A DNA stretch of 25,805 nucleotides. Source: AA29 sp041481445 (GTDB lineage Bacteria; Acidobacteriota; Vicinamibacteria; Fen-336). How positions within the stretch are numbered: position 1 is the first letter of the stretch; each line of letters opens with the position of its first letter. The position numbers and the translations under genes are program-made. Under the pieces are notes generated by a model. It was not told the origin of the DNA. It did not search any database and saw nothing but the letters and a program-made list of their open reading frames with translations. The DNA is taken from contig JBGPBV010000097.1 of NCBI GenBank assembly GCA_041481445.1, positions 1-25,805 of the forward strand, read 5' to 3'. Positions 16,311-24,774 of the stretch are shown here, piece by piece.

Positions 16311-17330
16311 ATGCGGCCACGATTCGGCATGCTCGTTCTCGCGGTCCTCGCCACTGGCCTGGCCAGGGGGGCGACGGCACAGACGGCGCAGGCGACGTCC
16401 AAGCCCGCCGCGCTACACCTGGGGTCGACGCCGTGGTCCCCCTTCACGAACGCGCCCGGCAAGCCGCGGTACGCCATCGATCTCGTGGAGGCGGCCCTCA
16501 AGCGCCTGGGGATCAGCGCCGAGACCGCCATCGTTCCCGAAGGCTCGCTGACCTCCGCGCTCCTGGAAGGCCGGTTCGACGGCAGCCCGGCGCTCTGGCG
16601 AGACCCCGAGCGCGAGGCGAAGCTCGTCTACTCCAAGCCCTACCTCGAGAACCAGCTCGTCCTGGTGGCGCGCCGGGGCTACGACGTGTCCGCGCCCGCG
16701 CTCCCCGCCCTCGCCGGCAAGCGCATCGCTCTGGTCGACGGCTACGCGTACGGCGATGCGTTGCGGGTGCCGCGGGGACCCACGTACGTGGCCGCGAGCA
16801 CGGTCGAGCAGAGCCTGGAGAAGGTCCTGGCCGGCGACGCCGACTACGCCTTGATGGACGAGCTCGTGGTCCAGTACCTCCTCACGAACTACCCGGAGGA
16901 GGTCAAGACGCGCCTGGCCATCGGAACGCAACCGCTCCTGGTCCGGACGCTCCACTTCGCGCTGCGCCGCAACGTGCTCGGCGCCGAGTCCATCGTCGCG
17001 CGCTTCGACGCCGAGATCACGAAGATGATCGCGGACCACAGCTACCAACTCCTGCTCCGGGTGGGCTGGATGGAGGCGGACGTGGACGGCGACGGCCGCA
17101 TGGAGCTGGTGCCGGCCAGCGACCAGGCCGGCCAGACTCCCCCGGTCCGCCGTTACGAGCTCGTCACCGTCACCGCATCCAAGCCCAAGCCCGAAGCGCC
17201 GAAGCGGTTCTTCCTGGGCGGGCAGGTCTACGAGGGCTGGACCAACGTCCCCGACCGCTACAAGGTCATGGACGCGAACAAGACGCCGCAGGGGACCCAG
17301 ATCGTCCCGATGTTCTCCTTCAAGTGGTAG
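16311..17330 (+). CDS. Family-3 extracellular solute-binding protein
   Basis: 339 residues, starting one base after the stop of the TIM-barrel gene, so surely in the same operon. The signal peptide ends near GATAQ. The mature part shows the bacterial periplasmic-binding-protein family 3 pattern: LHLGSTPWSPFTN, AIDLVEAALKRLGISAETAIVPEG, LVYSKPYLENQLVLVARRG, LAGKRIALVDGYAYGD, SLEKVLAGDADYALMDELV. The C-terminal part contains DVDGDGRMEL (about 258-267), an EF-hand-like calcium loop, and then an unusual tail with FFLGGQVYEGWTN. No ABC permease or ATPase gene lies nearby, so it may serve a distant transporter or act as a sensor. Confidence 0.85.
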   Translation: MRPRFGMLVLAVLATGLARGATAQTAQATSKPAALHLGSTPWSPFTNAPGKPRYAIDLVEAALKRLGISAETAIVPEGSLTSALLEGRFDGSPALWRDPEREAKLVYSKPYLENQLVLVARRGYDVSAPALPALAGKRIALVDGYAYGDALRVPRGPTYVAASTVEQSLEKVLAGDADYALMDELVVQYLLTNYPEEVKTRLAIGTQPLLVRTLHFALRRNVLGAESIVARFDAEITKMIADHSYQLLLRVGWMEADVDGDGRMELVPASDQAGQTPPVRRYELVTVTASKPKPEAPKRFFLGGQVYEGWTNVPDRYKVMDANKTPQGTQIVPMFSFKW

Positions 17331-17348
17331 CGGCGCGCCGTCGACACA

Positions 17349-18299
17349 TCAGGCGGACGGACTGGGCAAGGCGAGCGGGGCCGGCGAAGGGGCGCTCGGT
17401 GCGACCGCCGCCGGCGAGGGCATCACCGGGGTTGGCGCCGCCGTCCGTCGTCGCTCCAGGTCCTCGTTGGTGAATGCGCCGCTCCCTCCAACCGAGTGGG
17501 GGCTCCCCGCGCCGCCGGCCGCTCCTCCGAGGTCCATGCCGCCCGCGGCCGCGTCCGGCGAGGCGCCCGCCGCCGCTGTCCCGTCGGTGAGGCTGGCCAG
17601 GAGCTCCCGCGCCTCCAGGTTGGCGGGATCGCGCGCCAGCAGCTCTCCCAGCTCACGCGAGGCGGCCCCGCGCCGGCCCGCCGCGAGGAGCGCCCGGATG
17701 AGGTCGAGACGGTAGGCCCCGGTCCCGGGAGACAAACGTGATGCGTGCTCGAGCTGGAAGAGGCCGAGGTCCTCCTGGCCCGCGCTCACGAGGGCGAGCC
17801 CGTAGTCGTGCACGACGGCGGGGTCGTGCGGAAGCCCGAGAGCGGCCTCGGTGAGCGGGCCGAGGGCGCCCTTGGCGTCGCCAGCGGCCAGGAGCCGCCG
17901 ACCCTTGTCGTAGCTCGCGCGGTCCTCCGGGCGGGGGAAGGCGGGCAAGGCCGGCGCTTCCATCTCGGGCGCGGAAGAGGGTGAGCGCCCCGTGGCGCTG
18001 CCCACGACGGCGCCGGGCAGGAGCGCCCAATCGACCCCGCGCAGGGATCGAGAGACGAGGAGACCCGCCGCCACCGCGACGAGCGCGACGGCCCCGCCCA
18101 CCACCATCACGACCCGACCCTGGAACCGATCGGTCGAGCGGTGGCCGATGAAGGAGGCCGGCGCCGCCGACGTGGGCGGCACGGGCAGGCGGAGCCCCGC
18201 GCCGCAGGCCGTGCAGGCGGCGCGGCCGACGAAGTTGCGCCGGCCGCAGGCAGGGCAGGTCCGGAAGGCGCCGGACCACCGCCGCTCAGGGGCCGGCAT
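17349..18299 (-). CDS. Zinc-ribbon, single-pass membrane protein with TPR-like repeats
   Basis: 316 residues. Residues 15-33 form a zinc ribbon of two CxxC pairs (CPACGRRNF, CTACGAG). One membrane helix follows at about 64-84 (VVMVVGGAVALVAVAAGLLV). Then come TPR-like helices (about 125-240: YDKGRRLLAAGDAKGALGPLTEAAL, DPAVVHDYGLALVSAGQEDLGLFQLEHASRLSPG, LIRALLAAGRRGAASRELGELLARDPANLEARELL). The tail is Ala/Gly/Pro/Ser-rich and probably disordered. The topology suggests a cytoplasmic ribbon and an outside TPR scaffold. It lies 30 bases after the L,D-transpeptidase stop, so it may act as an assembly factor for it. Confidence 0.8.
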   Translation of the reverse strand: MPAPERRWSGAFRTCPACGRRNFVGRAACTACGAGLRLPVPPTSAAPASFIGHRSTDRFQGRVVMVVGGAVALVAVAAGLLVSRSLRGVDWALLPGAVVGSATGRSPSSAPEMEAPALPAFPRPEDRASYDKGRRLLAAGDAKGALGPLTEAALGLPHDPAVVHDYGLALVSAGQEDLGLFQLEHASRLSPGTGAYRLDLIRALLAAGRRGAASRELGELLARDPANLEARELLASLTDGTAAAGASPDAAAGGMDLGGAAGGAGSPHSVGGSGAFTNEDLERRRTAAPTPVMPSPAAVAPSAPSPAPLALPSPSA

Positions 18300-18329
18300 G
18301 AGTGTCGACGGCGGAGGTGGTTTCGGGGG

Positions 18330-19211
18330 TCAATAGATGTAGACCGGTGTCCCGACGGTCACCCTCTCGTACAGCGCGGCGATGTCTTCGTCGCGCAGGC
18401 GCACGCACCCGTGGCTCACCGCCTGGCCGATGGAGGCCGGGTCGTTCGTGCCATGGAGCGCGTATCCGTTCCCGAGGTTGAGGCGGTACTTCCCCAGGAT
18501 GCCCTGGTAGCGGCGCTGCGACGTGCCCAGGGGGGGCACCACGAGCCGGCCGTCGACGACGATCTCGTGGCCGTCGGTGGCGGTGAGCGGGGTCTCCTCT
18601 CCGCTCGGGCTCCTCCTCACGACCTGGTCGCCCGCGACCGTGATCACGGACCCGTCGGCGGTGGGGATCGACTCACCGCGCTCCAGCCGGACGAGGCCGG
18701 CCTTGCGCTTCCGCGCCTGCTCGACGTAGTGCCAGTCCGGCGGCGACCACACCGGGTTCTCCTCCTTGCTGATCACGGACAGGCGGCCGCGGGGGGTCTC
18801 GAAGAGCCACACGTCGCCCCCGCCCTCCTTGACCAGCGACTTCCCGCTGCCGGTGGCCACGGGGGCGGTGAAGAGCACCTCGTCGCCCTTCTTGTACCAG
18901 AGGCGCCTCTCGCCGGTGCTCACCACCACGTAGGGTTGGTCCAGGGGGACGGCCCCGCGTTGCGCCTGAAGGGTGGCCTGGTCGGTGGCGGCCAGACCCC
19001 ACTGCAGGGCCCCCATCACGTCGCGCTCGTCTTCGAGGACCAGCCGCGCGACGTCCCGCCGGAGCTTGAGGCCGAAGACGTGGGCGGCGAGCGCGGAGCT
19101 CACTGCGGTCAGGGCCAGCATCCCGCCGATCAGGTAGTAGGCGACGCCGCCTCCGTGGCCGAAGAACCGGGCCACGCGGTGGGTCAGCGGAGTGGCGATG
19201 GCGGCGGCCAT
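18330..19211 (-). CDS. Membrane-anchored L,D-transpeptidase (YkuD domain)
   Basis: 293 residues. A membrane helix spans about 24-46 (AYYLIGGMLALTAVSSALAAHVF). The YkuD domain starts near PYVVVSTGERRLWYKKGDEVLF and holds the catalytic signature HGTND (253-257) and SHGCVRL (266-272) with nucleophile Cys269. It ends with VTVGTPVYIY. It therefore should cross-link peptidoglycan (3-3 bonds) or attach proteins to it, in the periplasm. The ATG overlaps the stop of the preceding gene by one base (TGATG), so translation is coupled. The preceding gene encodes a degenerate relative. Confidence 0.93.
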   Translation of the reverse strand: MAAAIATPLTHRVARFFGHGGGVAYYLIGGMLALTAVSSALAAHVFGLKLRRDVARLVLEDERDVMGALQWGLAATDQATLQAQRGAVPLDQPYVVVSTGERRLWYKKGDEVLFTAPVATGSGKSLVKEGGGDVWLFETPRGRLSVISKEENPVWSPPDWHYVEQARKRKAGLVRLERGESIPTADGSVITVAGDQVVRRSPSGEETPLTATDGHEIVVDGRLVVPPLGTSQRRYQGILGKYRLNLGNGYALHGTNDPASIGQAVSHGCVRLRDEDIAALYERVTVGTPVYIY

Positions 19212-20008
19212 CAGTGGAAGTACACGGGGACGCCGGGCTCCAGGTTCACCCGGATGGCGCGGAGGTCCGCCGCCTCCGCCCGCACGCCTCCGGGCAGGAC
19301 GTAGGCCGGATCGGCGAGGGGACCGGCGCCGGGGAGCGAGTACAGGCAGGTGCCGTCGTCCAGGATCACCGCGACCTCGCCCAGCGCGCCGCGCAGGTTG
19401 CGGTCCGGAGGGACGGGCTGGCCGCGCTGGGTGTACACCCACTCCGGCACCTCCCACACGAACGACTCGTCCACCACTCGCGCCACGCGACGCTGGCCGA
19501 GCGGAGGCGTCACCTTGCGCTCGCCCGGGGGCGGCCCGACGATCTGCTCGGGGCCGATCCGCACGCGCATCTCGCGGAGCTGCGCCCCCTCCTGCTGCAG
19601 GTCCATCGTCCCCTCGTCGAGCGCGATGGAGAGGTTCAACCGCCGGTCCTTGATCGACTGGCCGCGCACCAGGGCCATGGTGAGCGCGGCGCGCCCGCCC
19701 TCTCCCGTGACCAGGGCATCCGCCTGCTGCTTCTCCATCCCCGTCATGAGCCGGCGCGCCGCCTCGTCCTCCTCGCGGTACCGATGGCGCTTGACGAGCA
19801 GGACCGTGTCCAGGAGGAGCAGCACCGCCATGCCGAGGGACATGGCGGTGACGATGCGCGGATAGGCTCCGCGGAATTCCGTCCAGCGCGTGCGGCGCCT
19901 CTCCCGGGGCTGGCCGGCTTTCCAGGCCCACCGCCGCCGCTGGCGCGGGACGGATCCCGGCCAGGGGGTGGCGCGGTTGTCGTCCTCCACCACTCGATTG
20001 TCACTCAC
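19211..20008 (-). CDS. Catalytically dead L,D-transpeptidase-like membrane protein
   Basis: 265 residues from a GTG. An Arg-rich N-terminal region (about 21-51) precedes a membrane helix (about 52-72, IVTAMSLGMAVLLLLDTVLLV). The C-terminal part can be aligned by eye with the active enzyme downstream: PEWVYTQRGQP with PPDWHYVEQAR, LGEVAVILDDGTCLYS with LGKYRLNLGNGYALHG, and LEPGVPVYFH with VTVGTPVYIY. At the catalytic motif SHGCVRL it reads LPGGVRA, so the His becomes Pro239 and the Cys becomes Gly241; the first His is Tyr223. This is consistent with a pseudoenzyme that binds peptidoglycan or the active partner. It lies 9 bases after a histidine kinase gene. Confidence 0.75.
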   Translation of the reverse strand: MSDNRVVEDDNRATPWPGSVPRQRRRWAWKAGQPRERRRTRWTEFRGAYPRIVTAMSLGMAVLLLLDTVLLVKRHRYREEDEAARRLMTGMEKQQADALVTGEGGRAALTMALVRGQSIKDRRLNLSIALDEGTMDLQQEGAQLREMRVRIGPEQIVGPPPGERKVTPPLGQRRVARVVDESFVWEVPEWVYTQRGQPVPPDRNLRGALGEVAVILDDGTCLYSLPGAGPLADPAYVLPGGVRAEAADLRAIRVNLEPGVPVYFH

Positions 20009-20017
20009 GGGCGCGGC

Positions 20018-21226
20018 CTATCTCGGGGAGGCGGGTGACTTTCGGCGTTCGGCTCTTCCCTTGCCCCGGCGTGCCGGCCGCGCCTTGTCCCGGGTCGCGC
20101 CCGTCTTCAGGCTCCCGCGGCGGCGGGAGCCGGGTAGGGGGAGCGTGAAGTACAGCCGGCTGCCCTTTCCGGCCCTGCTCTCGGCCCAGATCCGGCCACC
20201 GTGCGCTTCGACGATGCACTTCGAGATGTAGAGCCCGAGACCCTGGCCTCTCTGGTCGTTGTCACCCACCTGCCAGAACCGCTCGAAGATCGCGTCCAGC
20301 ATCGGGGCCGGGATCCCCGCCCCGGTGTCGCTGATGCAGAAGCGCAGCATCCCTCGGGCCGCTTCCACGCGGACGACGATCCGGCCTCCCGCAGGCGTGA
20401 ACTTGATCGCGTTGGCGATGAGGTTCGCAAAGACCTGGAGCATCCGTCCGTGATCGAAGTCAGCGAGCAGGGGTCCGGTGGGGACGGCCTGCAGGGAGAC
20501 CCCCTTCTCGACCGCGGCGGGCTGGAACGTCTCCGTGGCCTCCGCCACCAGGGCGGCGGCGTCACCGCGGGTGGGCGCCATCGCCAGCTTCCCGGAGTCG
20601 ATGCTGGTGACGTCGAGGAGGTCCCCGATGAGCCGATTCATCCGCGCGACGTAGCGCCGGATGCGGTCGGCGGCGGCCAGGGCCTGCGGGTCCGGCTCGC
20701 CGGAGCCCGGCCACAGCAGCTCCAGGCTCAGGACGACTCCGTTGAGGAGGTTGCGCACGTCGTGGGCGACCATGCCCAGGAAGTCGTCGCGGTTGGCGAC
20801 GGCGTCGTCGGAGCGCGCGCGCTCGGTCAGGAGGAACGCGTCCGTGAGCGCCCGCTCGTGCACGAGCAGGGCGGCCAGCGCGTCCGCCTGGTCCTTGCGG
20901 TCGCTGCGGAGGGTGATGTCCGCGCTGGCCCGCTCCCCGCGGACGGCGCGGTCGGCCTTGGCCCTCTCCCCCATCACCGCGCCCGCTTCCGCGGGCGGCC
21001 GCGGCCCGAACGCCGCCTCGTCCGCCTTGACGCGCGCCGCGCTCAAGACGGCGTCCGCCACCGCCCGCGCGTGGTCGACCACGCCGTCGGCGTCGCGCTC
21101 GGCGGAGGCACGGTCGGAGTTCCGGGTGTCGTCGAGCTTCTTCCGCTCGAGGCGGAGGCTGTCGTCCGTCTTCGCGCGCTCCGGGGACCGGACCCGCGGC
21201 TTGCGCGCCATCACTGCCTGTGTCAT
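20018..21226 (-). CDS. Soluble sensor histidine kinase with long repetitive coiled coil
   Basis: 402 residues from the ATG at 21226 (AGGGGG upstream). Residues about 10-145 are charged helix repeats rich in Ala, Asp, Arg and Glu (ERAKTDDSLRLERKKLDD, ERAKADRAVRGERASADITL, ERALTDAFLLTERARSDDA). The HisKA motif DDFLGMVAHDVRNLLNGV has His155. The ATPase domain shows FANLIANAIKFTP, DTGAGIP and GQGLGLYISK, ending in a basic tail. No membrane helix or sensor fold is seen, and no response regulator is adjacent. It is the first gene of a run with two L,D-transpeptidase-type genes, so it may be a cytoplasmic kinase regulating wall genes. Its ATG is only about 22 bases past the groEL terminator. Confidence 0.9.
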   Translation of the reverse strand: MTQAVMARKPRVRSPERAKTDDSLRLERKKLDDTRNSDRASAERDADGVVDHARAVADAVLSAARVKADEAAFGPRPPAEAGAVMGERAKADRAVRGERASADITLRSDRKDQADALAALLVHERALTDAFLLTERARSDDAVANRDDFLGMVAHDVRNLLNGVVLSLELLWPGSGEPDPQALAAADRIRRYVARMNRLIGDLLDVTSIDSGKLAMAPTRGDAAALVAEATETFQPAAVEKGVSLQAVPTGPLLADFDHGRMLQVFANLIANAIKFTPAGGRIVVRVEAARGMLRFCISDTGAGIPAPMLDAIFERFWQVGDNDQRGQGLGLYISKCIVEAHGGRIWAESRAGKGSRLYFTLPLPGSRRRGSLKTGATRDKARPARRGKGRAERRKSPASPR

Positions 21227-21240
21227 CGCTGGCCCCCTGT

Positions 21241-21275
21241 CGAAAAACGAAGGGCAGCCCCCTTGGCTGCCCTTC
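21241..21275 (-). terminator. Rho-independent terminator after groEL
   Basis: On the minus strand, an 11-bp perfect stem (GAAGGGCAGCC / GGCTGCCCTTC, 21249-21275) with a 5-base loop is followed by GTTTTTCG. It starts about 37 bases past the groEL stop. The T run ends only about 16 bases before the histidine kinase start. Confidence 0.93.
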
Positions 21276-21311
21276 GACCCCACTGCGGACTCGATCGATG
21301 AGGGCTCGACG

Positions 21312-22934
<1,623 letters not shown>

Positions 22935-22994
22935 GAGTGCGTCTCCTAAATGAGTTGCGGAAATGAATCGACGGGATGCGCGAACGGGCTCCGG

Positions 22995-23285
22995 CTAGGC
23001 CAGTACGGCCAGGACCTCGTCCTCGCGGAGGATCAGGACGTCGTCACCGTCGACGGTGACGTCCGTGCCCGAGTACTTCCCGAACAGGATCTTGTCGCCC
23101 ACCTTCACGTCGAGGACGAGCTTGGTGCCGTTGTCGAGGATCTTGCCGCTGCCGACGGCGAGCACCTCGCCCTCCTGCGGCTTCTCCTTGGCCGTGTCGG
23201 GGATGATGATCCCTCCCCTCGCGGTCTCCTTCTCCTCGATGCGGCGGACGACCAGCCGGTCGTGCAGCGGTTGGACTCTCTTCAT
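22995..23285 (-). CDS. groES: Co-chaperonin GroES (Cpn10)
   Basis: 96 residues, the family length. It shows PLHDRLVVRRIEE, the mobile loop (KETARGGIIIPDTAKEKPQEGE), LAVGSGK, and the VKVGDKILFGKYSGT, DGDDVLILREDEVLAVL end. It caps the GroEL chamber in the cytoplasm. The ribosome binding site GAAGGAGTAG lies about 8 bases before the ATG. No CIRCE-type inverted repeat (TTAGCACTC/GAGTGCTAA) is present in the 82-base gap upstream; that gap instead has a GC-rich hairpin. The preceding gene on the same strand is a small monooxygenase-fold gene, from whose promoter transcription could continue. Confidence 0.99.
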   Translation of the reverse strand: MKRVQPLHDRLVVRRIEEKETARGGIIIPDTAKEKPQEGEVLAVGSGKILDNGTKLVLDVKVGDKILFGKYSGTDVTVDGDDVLILREDEVLAVLA

Positions 23286-23326
23286 TGATCTCTACTCCTT
23301 CGATCGTATGACGGCGGCCCACGACG

Positions 23327-23355
23327 CGGGGGGAGCGGACGGATCCGTCCCCCCG
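23327..23355 (-). other. GC-rich hairpin between the monooxygenase-fold gene and groES
   Basis: Outer stem CGGGGGG / CCCCCCG (23327-23333, 23349-23355) and an inner palindrome ACGGATCCGT (23339-23348), with a 5-base bulge. No T run follows on the minus strand. It could be a partial terminator, a processing site or an mRNA-structure element before groES. Confidence 0.55.
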
Positions 23356-23367
23356 TACGGAGGGAAC

Positions 23368-23706
23368 CTAACGGACGGCGGCGGCAGGGACGGCGACGGG
23401 GGAAGGGAGCTTGTGGAACGTCGAGTTGGAGACCTCGTAGGTCTCGACCCGCGGAGTTCCCTCGACGACCGTGCTCAGGAGCTTCACCACTTCCGGATAG
23501 GTCGAGCGGTTGTAGGCATCCGCGTCCTCCGTCCGGTCCCAAAGGCTGATGGCGAAGGCTTCCTTGCCACCGGTGGTGATGAAGTTGATCTCGTCCTGGA
23601 ACCCCTTCTGCTTGCGGAGCAGGGGAATGATTTCCTTCTCGGTCCGCCGGGTGAGCTCGGCGGCGCTGTTGGGCTTCAGGTTCATGGAGACTTTGCGTGC
23701 GAACAT
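23368..23706 (-). CDS. Small monooxygenase-fold (ABM-like, dimeric ferredoxin-like) protein
   Basis: 112 residues; AAGGAGG lies 5 bases before the ATG. The sequence MFARKVSMNLKPNSAAELTRRTEKEIIPLLRKQKGFQDEINFIT, then KEAFAISLWDRTEDADAYNR and TYEVSNSTFHKL, fits the antibiotic-biosynthesis-monooxygenase (ABM) domain: a dimeric alpha/beta barrel used for heme, quinone or small aromatic handling. Such proteins are small, and many have no known substrate. It is transcribed from a good promoter overlapped by the palindrome at 23791-23811, divergent from the XRE regulator. groES begins 82 bases downstream, so the genes may be co-expressed. Confidence 0.85.
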   Translation of the reverse strand: MFARKVSMNLKPNSAAELTRRTEKEIIPLLRKQKGFQDEINFITTGGKEAFAISLWDRTEDADAYNRSTYPEVVKLLSTVVEGTPRVETYEVSNSTFHKLPSPVAVPAAAVR

Positions 23707-23790
23707 GTGGACCTCCTTGTCGGTCGGTGACCGGAAGCATGGTCCAGATAACCACCGTAACTTAAGATGATCTGAATGACGCCCACGGAC

Positions 23791-23811
23791 AGTTCACTAT
23801 GTTAGTGAACT
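23791..23811. promoter_or_regulatory. Perfect palindromic operator in the XRE/monooxygenase divergent gap
   Basis: Arms AGTTCACTA (23791-23799) and TAGTGAACT (23803-23811) are exact inverted repeats with a 3-base centre TGT. The centre and inner bases contain the -10 box of the minus-strand promoter, so binding there would block it. The neighbouring XRE-family protein is the obvious candidate to bind it. Confidence 0.8.
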
Positions 23812-23827
23812 TCACCACAGGTGTCAA
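23799..23827 (-). promoter_or_regulatory. Sigma70-type promoter of the monooxygenase-fold gene
   Basis: On the minus strand: TTGACA (23822-23827, perfect -35), 17-base spacer, TAACAT (23799-23804, -10, 4 of 6 matches). The start would fall near 23792, leaving a leader of about 85 bases before the ATG. The -10 box lies inside the palindrome. Confidence 0.7.
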
Positions 23828-23835
23828 GTCCCATC

Positions 23836-23865
23836 TTGCCTAATGGCGTCTGAGTTAATTACAAT
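23836..23865 (+). promoter_or_regulatory. Sigma70-type promoter of the XRE regulator
   Basis: TTGCCT (23836-23841), 18-base spacer, TACAAT (23860-23865; 5 of 6 matches to TATAAT). The predicted start, about 7 bases beyond, lies only about 5 bases before the ATG at 23877, so the mRNA would be nearly leaderless. There is no Shine-Dalgarno sequence. Confidence 0.6.
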
Positions 23866-23876
23866 CGGTTAACACC

Positions 23877-24770
23877 ATGGATGTCCCTCTCCTCATCCAA
23901 CAACGGCTGGCCGAGCTGCGGCTCGACCAGAAGGACCTCGCGGAGGCGGCCGAGGTCACCGAGTCGTACATCTCGCAGCTCCTGACCCGGAAGAAGATGC
24001 CGCCGGCGCCGGAGCGAACCGACGTCTACGAGAAGATGTCGCGGCTGCTGAGGCTCCCCCCCGGGAAGCTGTCGAACCTGGCCGCCCTCCAGCGCAAGGA
24101 CCACATCAAGAAGAGCCTGGTCGAGCCGCCGGCGCCCCTGCACAAAGAGGTGCGCGAGCTGATCCTTCTCAAGTGCTCGCCGGCCAGCGAGCCCCAGATC
24201 CGCGCGATCTTCGAGAAGCAGCCCTTCGGCGAGCTCGAGCGCCTGGTCACGCAGAAGCTGCTGGACGTGGCCAAGAGGGTCGCCCAGGAGGAGCTCGAGA
24301 GCGAGAACTGGCTCCGCCTGGTGGCCCGGATCAGCCGCCGCAGCTACGAGGACATGCGCGTGGCCGCCCTCGAGTTCCTGGACACGGACATCTTCAACCT
24401 GTCCGCGGAGAACGGCGCTGCCTTCCTGGACCCCCTCATCGAGTCCTGGGACATCGACCTCGCGAGCTTCGGCATGGAGATCGTGCTGAACCGGCGGCTG
24501 GCTCCGGGCTCCGCGAAGAGGTTCGAGTTCGTCGAGAAGGCGGCGGACGAGCCGTACGAGGAGGAGCCCGGGCTCAAGCAGTTCCTTCGCGACCGTTCCC
24601 TCAGCGCCGGCGCGTCACCGGAGGAGATCGAGTTCTTGAAGAGGCTGCGGTTCAAGGGAAGGCGGCCGACCGCCCTCTACTACTACCGGGAGCTGCAGAA
24701 CCTCCGGGACCCGCTGCACTTCCGCGGACCGGCCACGGGAAACACGACCCGGGGAAACGCGATCCGATAG
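23877..24770 (+). CDS. XRE-family transcriptional regulator with large C-terminal domain
   Basis: 297 residues. An N-terminal helix-turn-helix of the Cro/C1 (XRE) type spans about 5-60 (LIQQRLAELRLDQKDLAEAAEVTESYISQLLTRKK). The rest (about 75-297) is mostly helical; I do not recognise it as a named domain. It includes ERLVTQKLLDVAKRVAQEELESENW, RSYEDMRVAALEFLDTDIFNLS, and a conserved-looking end EEIEFLKRLRFKGRRPTALYYYRELQNLRD. No HExxH protease or sugar-binding motif is seen. It is divergent from the monooxygenase-fold gene, with a perfect palindrome between them, so it probably represses that gene and possibly itself. The start is supported by the helix-turn-helix beginning at once. Confidence 0.87.
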   Translation: MDVPLLIQQRLAELRLDQKDLAEAAEVTESYISQLLTRKKMPPAPERTDVYEKMSRLLRLPPGKLSNLAALQRKDHIKKSLVEPPAPLHKEVRELILLKCSPASEPQIRAIFEKQPFGELERLVTQKLLDVAKRVAQEELESENWLRLVARISRRSYEDMRVAALEFLDTDIFNLSAENGAAFLDPLIESWDIDLASFGMEIVLNRRLAPGSAKRFEFVEKAADEPYEEEPGLKQFLRDRSLSAGASPEEIEFLKRLRFKGRRPTALYYYRELQNLRDPLHFRGPATGNTTRGNAIR

Positions 24771-24774
24771 CGCC

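Noticed and set aside
18330..19931. A longer 533-residue start for the L,D-transpeptidase
   Set aside because: The extra upstream part overlaps the preceding gene in another frame and is Arg/Pro-rich noise; the one-base-overlapping ATG at 19211 gives a normal protein with a membrane helix.
23286..23367. CIRCE element before groES
   Set aside because: No TTAGCACTC/GAGTGCTAA-like repeat is present; only an unrelated GC-rich hairpin.
23739..23755. Eighth copy of the GGACC palindrome near the monooxygenase-fold gene
   Set aside because: Only one half-site (ATGGTCC) is present and the other arm is missing.
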